A stretch of DNA of 13,739 bases from Bacillota bacterium (GTDB taxonomy: Bacteria > Bacillota > Clostridia > Peptostreptococcales > Acidaminobacteraceae), in contig JAEZUZ010000080.1 of assembly GCA_023443345.1 (NCBI GenBank), forward strand, positions 1-13,739, given 5' to 3'. The notes beneath the pieces were generated by a model. The model saw only the letters and a program-made list of their open reading frames with translations, searched no databases and had not been told where the DNA came from. Of this stretch, positions 7,517 through 13,739 are shown one piece after another (the first letter of the stretch is position 1; each line of letters begins with the position of its first letter). The position numbers and the translations under genes were made by a program.

Positions 7517-8200
7517 TTGTTAAGACATTGGAGAGATCTGCCAGATTGCATGAAAACTCAGGAGGTATATCCCTACTATGAAGCTCTCAGAAAAAAGAAA
7601 GTAAGTTTATTTTTAAAGAGAGTTTTTGACATATGTGTAGCAATAATAAGTTTAATTGTACTTAGCCCTTTAATTTTAATAATTTCTGTATGGATAAAAT
7701 TAGATTCAAAAGGGCCTGTATTTTATAGACAGGAAAGGGTTACGCAGTATGGAAGAGTTTTCAAAATTTTTAAATTTAGAACTATGGTAGATAATGCAGA
7801 CAAAATTGGTTCGCAAGTGACATTAAATAACGATTCAAGAATTACAAAAGTAGGAAGCAAATTGAGAAAATTGCGCCTTGATGAAATACCACAGCTTTTA
7901 AATATTATCATTGGAGATATGACATTTTGTGGGACAAGGCCAGAAAGCAAGTACTATGTAAGTTGCTATACAAAAGAAATGTATGCAACACTACTTTTAA
8001 GAGCTGGAGTTACATCTATTGCAAGCATAAAGTATAAAGATGAAGATAGACTTTTAAGAGATGCTGAAAATGCTGATGATGTCTATGTGAATCAGATACT
8101 TCCAGAAAAAATGAAGTACAACTTAGATTCTATTAAAAATTATAGTTTTTTCTCTGATATAGCAACTATGTTTAATACAGTTATAGAGGTACTAAAATGA
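7517..8200 (+). CDS. Polyprenyl-phosphate sugar-1-phosphate transferase (initiating transferase, PglC/EpsL/WcaJ type)
   Basis: This 227-residue enzyme belongs to the bacterial sugar transferase family (PF02397), which loads the first sugar phosphate from a UDP-sugar onto undecaprenyl phosphate at the membrane. One hydrophobic segment (about 36-61) is followed by GPVFYRQERV (66-75), FKIFKFRTMV (82-91), the catalytic Asp122-Glu123 in LRLDEIPQLLNI, and GDMTFCGTRPE (133-143). Having only one hydrophobic segment makes it the short, monotopic PglC-like form. The TTG start is favoured because residues 5-40 (WRDLP, then EVYPYYEAL, then LFLKRVFDI) resemble an N-terminal extension I recall from clostridial homologues. 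It sits two bases after the dehydratase gene, which probably makes its substrate, and overlaps the next gene as ATGA. Confidence 0.92.
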   Translation: MLRHWRDLPDCMKTQEVYPYYEALRKKKVSLFLKRVFDICVAIISLIVLSPLILIISVWIKLDSKGPVFYRQERVTQYGRVFKIFKFRTMVDNADKIGSQVTLNNDSRITKVGSKLRKLRLDEIPQLLNIIIGDMTFCGTRPESKYYVSCYTKEMYATLLLRAGVTSIASIKYKDEDRLLRDAENADDVYVNQILPEKMKYNLDSIKNYSFFSDIATMFNTVIEVLK

Positions 8201-9012
8201 AGTACAGCATATTAATGACAGTATATAAGAATGACAACAGAGACTATTTTAGGGAAGCGCTATTAAGTGTTGTAGATCAGACCTTAAAAGCTGACGAAAT
8301 AGTAATAGTAAAAGACGGGCCTATAACAGAAGAGTTGCAAAAAGTTATCGATCAAGTATCTAGTGAAAACTTAAATCTCATAAAAGAAGTACAACTTGAA
8401 AAAAATGTTGGTCTTGGACTTGCACTTAATAGAGGGATAGATAATTGTTCTAATGAACTTATTGCAAGAATGGATGCCGATGACATATCTATGAAGTATA
8501 GGTGCCAGAGATTAGTTGAAGCTTTTGAGAGAAATCCAGACTTAGATATAGTTGGAAGCCCTGTAATAGAATTTATAGATGATATTACAAATGTAGTTGG
8601 CCAGAGAAATGTACCTCTAAATAATGAAGATATTCACAAGTTTAACAGAACTAGAGATCCATTTAATCATCCAGCAGTTATGTATAGAAAATCCAAAGTA
8701 TTGGATGCTGGTATGTACAGTGACTTGAGGAAAAATCAGGATACAGATCTTTGGATAAAAATGTTATCTAGAGGTGCTATATGTGCAAATGTAGCAGAGC
8801 CACTACTATATTTTAGATTTGATAAAAATACATATAAAAAAAGAAAAAATTGGACTAATACCAAACTACTTATTGGGATAAGATGGAAGGCTTATAAAAA
8901 TGGATATTGTTCATTTTTAGATTTTCTCAAAGTAGCAGGTATGCAGACTTGTATATATATTATGCCAAGCAAATTTCAGGAGCTAGTATATAAAAAACTT
9001 CTCAGGAGATAG
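8197..9012 (+). CDS. Family 2 glycosyltransferase
   Basis: A 271-residue GT-A fold transferase. The N-terminus reads YSILMTVYKND (3-13), a typical GT2 first strand; DADD at 93-96 is the metal and nucleotide-sugar binding DXD motif; NHPAVMYRK (157-165) and QDTDLWIKML (181-190), with Asp182 as the probable base, match the subgroup that includes AmsE-like exopolysaccharide transferases. There is no membrane span, so it likely works on the cytoplasmic face, adding an early sugar to the lipid-linked primer. The donor and linkage cannot be read from sequence. The start overlaps the preceding stop as ATGA and the stop is one base from the next gene. Confidence 0.9.
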   Translation: MKYSILMTVYKNDNRDYFREALLSVVDQTLKADEIVIVKDGPITEELQKVIDQVSSENLNLIKEVQLEKNVGLGLALNRGIDNCSNELIARMDADDISMKYRCQRLVEAFERNPDLDIVGSPVIEFIDDITNVVGQRNVPLNNEDIHKFNRTRDPFNHPAVMYRKSKVLDAGMYSDLRKNQDTDLWIKMLSRGAICANVAEPLLYFRFDKNTYKKRKNWTNTKLLIGIRWKAYKNGYCSFLDFLKVAGMQTCIYIMPSKFQELVYKKLLRR

Positions 9013-9013
9013 A

Positions 9014-11293
9014 ATGGGAATAGAACAAAAGGTAAGTCAAAAACTTAATAACTATCCAACTCTTAAGAAAGTTATAAAGAGAGCATATCAAAGAACTTCT
9101 TATCAACTTTCTGACAAGATTAAATATGAAGGCAACATAAGAAGGCTTTCTCCAGATGATAAAGAGCATGAATATTTCTTTGGATATTATGACAAATCTC
9201 CTTGGGATAAGACAGATAGATATGTACTTTGTCTTAAAGCTAAGCACACACATATAGATGTTGCGCCTAAGGAAGAGGCTACAATAATAGTAATAGATAC
9301 AAAAACTGACAAATACTACGAGATAGCTACTACCAGGACGTGGAATGTACAGCAGGGATGTATGTTGCAATGGTTGGGAGATAGAGTACTATATAATGAT
9401 TTAGTAGATGGAAGATACTCAAGTGTAATACTTGAATTAGATAAGAGTGATCAGGATTTAAAAGTAGTATCACAGAAGATAATACCAGCTCCAGTCTATA
9501 GCGTATCAAAGGACGAAAAGTTTGCTCTTACTCTTGATTTTTCAAGATTACATAGACTCAGACCTGGATATGGATATTCAAATATAGAAGAAATTACAAA
9601 AAATGAAGATATCCCAGAAGCACCATGTATATATAGAGTTGATCTAGAAACTTCAGAAGTAACACCTATTCTCTACTATGAAGATTTCTATAAATTTGAA
9701 ACTAGAAAAGAAATGGTGGGGGCAAAGCACAAAGTAAACCACATCATGATATCTCCAAATTCAGAGAGGTTCATGATTCTTCATAGATGGATAAATAAGG
9801 ATAAAAAATATTCCAGACTTATTACATGTAATGTAGATGGAACAGACATGTACAATCTAAGTGATGATGATATGGTATCACACTGCACATGGAAAGATGA
9901 TCAGCACATCTTTGCCTTCCTGAATAAGAAAAATGAAGGTCAGGGATACTATCTATTAAAAGACAAAACTCAGGAATATGAGAGATACTGGCACGAAGTA
10001 GATTATGATGGTCATCCTAGTTTCTCACCAGATCTACAGAAAGTCGTCTTTGATAGATATCCAAATAAATATAGAATGGCTTCTATATATGTAAGTCATG
10101 CAAATAATAGATTTTTTGATAAAGTGACTAAATTAGCCAGTGTATTTGCACCTTTTAAATATGACAATGATACAAGATGTGACTTACATCCAAGGTGGAA
10201 TAGAGCTTCAACAGAAATTTGTTTTGATTCTGTATTTGAAGGATCTAGAGGACTTTACAGTGTAAAAGTTCCAGAAATTCCAAATCCCGAAATAGATTTG
10301 GTTCCAGATAGTGAAGTTCAAGAAGAATTTCCAAAGTATACAATAATAACACCTGTATATAATTCCTTTAATCTAATGGAGAAGTATTTTGAGACATTAG
10401 AAAATCAAAGTTATAAGAATTTTGAAGTAATTATTGTAGATGATTCTTCAACAGATAACTCATATAGCAATTTGTTAAACTATGCAGAGAACTCTAAATT
10501 AGATATTAGAATTTTTAAGACAGAAGAAAATAGCGGACCTGGTGTAGCTAGAAATATTGCAATTAAAAATGCAAGAGGAAAGTACATAACCTTTATCGAC
10601 AATGATGACTGGGTACATTTAGATCTATTAAAAAAGGCAGATAGAATTATAAGATCTTATGATCTAGGAGTATTAGTTTATGACTACTACATTACAAATG
10701 GTAAAAGTAAATCTATTAGCAGGTCAATGTACTTTGGAGAATCAGGAAAGATAAGCATTTCACATCTGATAGCCTACATAAGAAATCATTCGATAGGAAA
10801 GTTCTATAAACTTGAATATTTAAGAGAAAACAATATACTTTATCCAGATCTTAAAAAGAATGAAGATGTGGGATTTGTATGTAGAGCAGTTTCTGTTTGC
10901 AAAGATGCATACTATCTAAAAGAACCTCTATATTACTACTATCAGAGACCTAATTCTCTATCTAACAACAACAAAATGGACCACAGATATATGTTGGAAG
11001 CCTTCGAAATATTAGAGAAAGATCTATCAGATACGTACTATAGAGAATTAGAAGAAAAATCTGTGGCAGATCTTCTCTATGGAGCTCTTCTAATAATGTG
11101 CAAGTCTAAAAAGAGCACTAGAGAGATATACAATTATATCAAGGAATACGAAAAAAAATATCCAAACTGGTATAACTCTGAAATAATAAAACATATGTCA
11201 AAAGCCAAGGTAATATTTTTAAAAGCTGCCAAAAAGAAAAATATTCCTCTTCTAAGAACTCTGGCTTTTGTACACTCAAAATTAATAGGCTAA
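9014..11293 (+). CDS. Beta-propeller domain fused to a family 2 glycosyltransferase
   Basis: The 759-residue protein has two parts. Residues about 42-420 form a TolB/WD40-like beta-propeller, with repeated strand-turn units such as MISPNSERFMILHRW (245-259), HCTWKDDQHIFAF (290-302), HPSFSPDLQKVVFD (334-347) and LHPRWNRASTEICFD (391-405). Histidines 239, 243, 290, 334 and 392 recur at similar places, recalling oligogalacturonate-lyase-like propellers (PF14583). Residues about 441-650 are a GT2 domain: YTIITPVYN (442-450), VDDSSTDNS (475-483), the DXD in FIDNDDW (527-533) and KKNEDVGFVCRA (614-625). Residues 1-40 are basic and may associate with the membrane. The propeller might hold acceptor glycan or act on it; this is inference. 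AGGAGA at 9004-9009 precedes the ATG by four bases. No stop or frameshift interrupts the junction. Confidence 0.85.
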   Translation: MGIEQKVSQKLNNYPTLKKVIKRAYQRTSYQLSDKIKYEGNIRRLSPDDKEHEYFFGYYDKSPWDKTDRYVLCLKAKHTHIDVAPKEEATIIVIDTKTDKYYEIATTRTWNVQQGCMLQWLGDRVLYNDLVDGRYSSVILELDKSDQDLKVVSQKIIPAPVYSVSKDEKFALTLDFSRLHRLRPGYGYSNIEEITKNEDIPEAPCIYRVDLETSEVTPILYYEDFYKFETRKEMVGAKHKVNHIMISPNSERFMILHRWINKDKKYSRLITCNVDGTDMYNLSDDDMVSHCTWKDDQHIFAFLNKKNEGQGYYLLKDKTQEYERYWHEVDYDGHPSFSPDLQKVVFDRYPNKYRMASIYVSHANNRFFDKVTKLASVFAPFKYDNDTRCDLHPRWNRASTEICFDSVFEGSRGLYSVKVPEIPNPEIDLVPDSEVQEEFPKYTIITPVYNSFNLMEKYFETLENQSYKNFEVIIVDDSSTDNSYSNLLNYAENSKLDIRIFKTEENSGPGVARNIAIKNARGKYITFIDNDDWVHLDLLKKADRIIRSYDLGVLVYDYYITNGKSKSISRSMYFGESGKISISHLIAYIRNHSIGKFYKLEYLRENNILYPDLKKNEDVGFVCRAVSVCKDAYYLKEPLYYYYQRPNSLSNNNKMDHRYMLEAFEILEKDLSDTYYRELEEKSVADLLYGALLIMCKSKKSTREIYNYIKEYEKKYPNWYNSEIIKHMSKAKVIFLKAAKKKNIPLLRTLAFVHSKLIG

Positions 11294-11304
11294 AAATTAA
11301 TAGG
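11278..11304 (+). repeat. Short direct repeat at a gene junction
   Basis: The 12-base string AAAATTAATAGG occurs at 11278-11289 and again at 11293-11304, a 15-base period. The first copy codes the final residues of the fusion protein; the second begins with the last base of its stop and ends in the AGG of the next gene's ribosome site (AGGAG at 11302-11306, eight bases before the ATG at 11315). It looks like a small tandem duplication. Confidence 0.7.
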
Positions 11305-11314
11305 AGATAGGATT

Positions 11315-12388
11315 ATGAAAATAGCATGTATAGGTTATATGCATGGTGCAGGTGGCGCAGAAAAACAGATAGTTATGCTATCAAATGAACTTCATAAAAG
11401 GGGACATAAAGTACATTTTGTAACAATTGCAGAAAACAAAATAGAGTACCCCCTTGATAGAGATATCAAAATTTATGATTTAAGTTATGCTGAAAAAAAG
11501 CCACTTCACAGATATATTTCTAGATATTTAGCTTTAAAAAAGGTATTAAAGGAAATAAAACCAGATGTGACAATAAATTACTGGTTTCAGTCATCTTATC
11601 TTTGTGTTGCATTAGGAAAGAGGATAACAGGGAAAGTTATATATTCAGAAAGGGGAAATCCCGCTGATGATGAATACAGTGGTATAGTCTCTAAGGCGAG
11701 AAAATATGCTTTTAACAAGATAGACGGTTTTGTATTTCAGTCAACCCCAGCAAGAGATTATTTTGGCGATATCCTAAAGTCTAGATCTATAATAATTCCT
11801 AATTCTGTGGATATACCAGATGGAAAATTTTTAGAACCATCAGTAAATAGAGAAAAAAGAATTGTAAGTGTTGGAAGACTCCATCCTCAGAAAAATCAGA
11901 AGATATTAATAGAAGCATTCAATATTATAAAAGATGAAATAAAAGACTACATACTTGAAATTTACGGAGAAGGTCCTTTAAGAGAAGAGTTGCAATACTA
12001 CATAGACAAGAACAATTTAGATAATAGAGTGTTTTTAAGGGGCACTACAAATGATGTATTTGATAAAATCTATAATTCATCATTATTTGTCTTGAGTTCA
12101 GACTATGAGGGAATGCCAAATGCACTTTTAGAAGCTCTTGCAATAGGAGTTCCTTCTATTTCAACAGATTATAGCCCTGGTGGAGTTACCGATTTAATTG
12201 AAGATGGCACAAATGGGTTTATAACCCCTAGAGATGATGCTAATTCATTAGCTAAAAAGATGTTGGAAATTATAAATAATAATGAATTATCAGAGAAATT
12301 TGCCAATAACTCTATAGAAAAAAGAAAAACTCACTCATCAAAGACTATATTTGACAATTGGGAAAGGTTTATAAGAGAACTCAAGTGA
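11315..12388 (+). CDS. Family 4 glycosyltransferase
   Basis: A 357-residue GT-B fold retaining transferase. GAGGAEKQ (11-18) is the glycine-rich acceptor-side loop; VGRLHPQKN (186-194) opens the C-terminal nucleotide-sugar domain; YGEGPLREEL (217-226) and the EX7E pair Glu265/Glu273 in YEGMPNALLEALAIGVP are the GT4 signatures. It is soluble and probably acts at the inner face of the membrane on the lipid-linked oligosaccharide. The relation to PglJ/PglH-like GalNAc transferases is a general resemblance; the actual donor cannot be assigned. It starts 21 bases after the fusion gene, the largest gap in the window, and overlaps the acetyltransferase by GTGA. Confidence 0.92.
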   Translation: MKIACIGYMHGAGGAEKQIVMLSNELHKRGHKVHFVTIAENKIEYPLDRDIKIYDLSYAEKKPLHRYISRYLALKKVLKEIKPDVTINYWFQSSYLCVALGKRITGKVIYSERGNPADDEYSGIVSKARKYAFNKIDGFVFQSTPARDYFGDILKSRSIIIPNSVDIPDGKFLEPSVNREKRIVSVGRLHPQKNQKILIEAFNIIKDEIKDYILEIYGEGPLREELQYYIDKNNLDNRVFLRGTTNDVFDKIYNSSLFVLSSDYEGMPNALLEALAIGVPSISTDYSPGGVTDLIEDGTNGFITPRDDANSLAKKMLEIINNNELSEKFANNSIEKRKTHSSKTIFDNWERFIRELK

Positions 12389-12864
12389 AAAAAATATTGA
12401 AATATTATTCCTCTACAAATAGAGCTGTTTTTTGGATAAATAAATTTATTAAGTATTCAGATAGAGAAAAAGAAAATTTTTTTAGAAAAGTATCTAGAGC
12501 TCTTATAAGAAATAAGTTACATAAGAAATACAACATACTTATTTCTAATGAAGCAAAAATAGGTAAGAATATCACTTTTCCACACCCTCAGAATATAGTT
12601 ATAGGTTCTGGAGTTGAAATAGGGGATAACTGCGTTATTTTTCACGAAGTGACTCTGGGGCAGAATAAGAAAAAATATCCTGTAGTAGAAGACGATGTAG
12701 TTATATATCCAGGAGCAAAAATAATAGGTGGCATCAGAGTAAAAAAAGGCTCTGTAATAGGAGCAAATGCAGTTGTTATAAGAGATGTTCAAGAAAATAC
12801 AGTAGTAGCTGGAAATCCAGCTAAAGAAGTTGCAATAAGGAGTTTAGAAGATGAACTCTATTAA
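12385..12864 (+). CDS. Left-handed beta-helix acetyltransferase (serine acetyltransferase-like), probably for polysaccharide
   Basis: With a GTG start this is 159 residues. A short helical N-terminus (1-50) is followed by hexapeptide repeats forming a left-handed beta-helix (about 55-145), including VIGSGVEIGDNC (72-83), VIYPGAKIIGGIRV (106-119) and VIGANAVVIRDV (124-135), then the typical VVAGNPAKEV end. It resembles CysE, but against E. coli CysE only His158 appears kept (His67 here); the Asp143 position is hydrophobic and His193 is Tyr98. With its place in a glycan cluster, O- or N-acetylation of a sugar is more likely than serine acetylation. The GTG at 12385 overlaps the previous stop as GTGA with AGAG seven bases upstream; a longer form from TTG 12358 lacks a ribosome site. 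Confidence 0.87.
   Translation: MKKILKYYSSTNRAVFWINKFIKYSDREKENFFRKVSRALIRNKLHKKYNILISNEAKIGKNITFPHPQNIVIGSGVEIGDNCVIFHEVTLGQNKKKYPVVEDDVVIYPGAKIIGGIRVKKGSVIGANAVVIRDVQENTVVAGNPAKEVAIRSLEDELY
12837..12842 (+). promoter_or_regulatory. Ribosome binding site of the flippase gene
   Basis: AAGGAG inside the end of the acetyltransferase gene lies eight bases before the ATG at 12851. It fixes that ATG as the start, giving a 14-base overlap between the two genes. Confidence 0.75.
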
Positions 12865-13739
12865 GAAAAATTATTTGTATAATTCTTTTTATCAGGTTCT
12901 TATAATTATAATTCCACTAATTACAACTCCATATATTGCAAGAATTCTTGGGGCAGAAAATATAGGTATATATTCCTATTCATATTCTGTTGCGCAGTAC
13001 TATGTGCTATTTATAATGCTTGGTCTAAATAATTACGGAAATAGAGCAGTTGCAAGTATTAAAGATGATAAAAATGAGTTATCAAAGACTTTTTGGAATA
13101 TATATGCGATGCAATTCAGCCTTGGAATTGTAGTTTCTATAATATATTTTATATATTGTTTTTTTCTAGCTAGAAATGTATTAGCTTCACTTATAATGAG
13201 CATATATGTCATTTCTGCATTTTTCGATATAAATTGGTTTTTCTTTGGAATGGAGAAATTTAAACTAACTGTTTTAAGAAATACATTAATTAGAATAGCT
13301 ACAACAATATCTATATTTATATTTGTAAAGCAAGCAGATGATGTATATAAATACTGTCTAATTATGGTAGTTGGTATCTTCTTGAGCCAAGTAGTTTTAT
13401 GGGCTTATGTGAAAAAAATGGTAGATTTTGTAAGGCCTACTTTTAAAGAAATAAAGGTACATATCAAACCAAATTTTGTACTATTTTTAACTGTAATAGC
13501 TGTAAGTCTATTTAAAATAATGGATAAAATAATGCTTGGCAAGATGACCAATACTCAAGAAGTTGGTTTTTATGAATCTTCTGAAAGAGTAATATCTATA
13601 CCTACTGCCTTTATAACATCTCTAGGAATTGTCATGCTTCCTAGGATGACAAATTTACTTGCAAATAATAGCAAAGATTCAAATAATCTTTTATATAAAA
13701 GCGTGCTACTTGCTATGTTTCTATCTTCTTCAATGGGAT
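12851..13739 (+). CDS. Wzx/RfbX-type polysaccharide flippase, 3' partial
   Basis: The frame opens at the ATG at 12851 and stays open to the window end (296 codons plus one base), so the stop lies outside. The translation is very hydrophobic and begins with the RfbX-type pattern: NSFYQVLIIIIPLITTPYIA (11-30), then RILGAENIGIYSYSYS (31-46). Further blocks are LGLNNYGNRAVA (57-68) and DINWFFFGMEKF (125-136). Wzx proteins of the MOP superfamily flip undecaprenyl-diphosphate-linked oligosaccharides outward; a full protein would have 12 or more spans and over 400 residues, so about two thirds is seen. It differs clearly from murJ upstream, and its place after the transferases fits export of the locus's own glycan. 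Confidence 0.92.
   Translation, partial: MNSIKKNYLYNSFYQVLIIIIPLITTPYIARILGAENIGIYSYSYSVAQYYVLFIMLGLNNYGNRAVASIKDDKNELSKTFWNIYAMQFSLGIVVSIIYFIYCFFLARNVLASLIMSIYVISAFFDINWFFFGMEKFKLTVLRNTLIRIATTISIFIFVKQADDVYKYCLIMVVGIFLSQVVLWAYVKKMVDFVRPTFKEIKVHIKPNFVLFLTVIAVSLFKIMDKIMLGKMTNTQEVGFYESSERVISIPTAFITSLGIVMLPRMTNLLANNSKDSNNLLYKSVLLAMFLSSSMG

Noticed and set aside
9002..9370. A 122-codon minus-strand frame
   Set aside because: It is antisense to the propeller-GT2 gene, rich in Tyr, Cys and Ile in a way typical of reverse-strand reading of AT-rich coding DNA, and has no ribosome site that I can support.
12358..12384. Longer acetyltransferase starting at TTG 12358
   Set aside because: No ribosome site precedes it, and GTG 12385 gives the GTGA overlap seen at other junctions with a purine-rich site at good distance.
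12517..12792. Minus-strand frame opposite the acetyltransferase
   Set aside because: The Tyr/Asn/Cys-rich translation is what the complement of hexapeptide repeats gives; no family resemblance.
12385..12864. Calling this gene cysE (serine acetyltransferase)
   Set aside because: Two of the CysE catalytic positions are not kept and the context is polysaccharide synthesis.
1..13739. CRISPR array, tRNA/rRNA, insertion sequence, phage or defence genes
   Set aside because: No regularly spaced repeats, RNA gene signatures, transposase motifs or terminal inverted repeats were seen, and coding density leaves no room for them.

Overview
The window is a dense, strongly AT-rich stretch of bacterial DNA in which every gene I can support lies on the + strand. 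Neighbouring genes overlap by 4 or 14 bases or sit 1 to 21 bases apart. TGA is used as a normal stop. The mix of a flavodiiron protein, the MEP-pathway kinase IspE, Ddl, a Gram-positive type MurJ and a clostridial-type capsule initiation pair points to a low-GC anaerobic member of the Bacillota, perhaps Tissierellia or Clostridia. The genus is not determined. No RNA gene, insertion sequence, CRISPR array, internal promoter or intrinsic terminator could be supported, so the whole window may be the inside of one long operon.

Region 1 (1-1333) holds the C-terminal flavodoxin domain of a flavodiiron protein, cut by the window edge, and an alpha/beta hydrolase of the monoacylglycerol-lipase type. 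Region 2 (1330-5043) holds envelope-precursor genes: ispE (isoprenoid precursors, hence the undecaprenyl carrier), a D-Ala-D-Ala ligase, a small DUF1934-like protein and the lipid II flippase MurJ. A small DedA-like membrane protein of the COG2426 type (5046-5513) bridges to region 3.

Region 3 (5523-13739) is a surface-polysaccharide locus. It contains a membrane-bound nucleotide-sugar 4,6-dehydratase, a polyprenyl-phosphate sugar-1-phosphate transferase that starts the lipid-linked glycan, a GT2 transferase, a large beta-propeller plus GT2 fusion, a GT4 transferase, a left-handed beta-helix acetyltransferase and the start of a Wzx-type flippase that runs off the window. No polymerase (Wzy), length regulator or aminotransferase is seen; these may lie downstream.

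The genes form a plausible chain built around the undecaprenyl carrier: make isoprenoid precursor, use the carrier for peptidoglycan (Ddl, MurJ), perhaps recycle it (DedA-like protein), and load it with a second glycan (initiating transferase, GTs, acetylation, Wzx). The most interesting items are the beta-propeller/GT2 fusion with histidines spaced across its blades, the DedA-like gene placed between the two lipid-carrier pathways, a Ddl that seems to lack a catalytic arginine, and an extra segment inside the 4,6-dehydratase.
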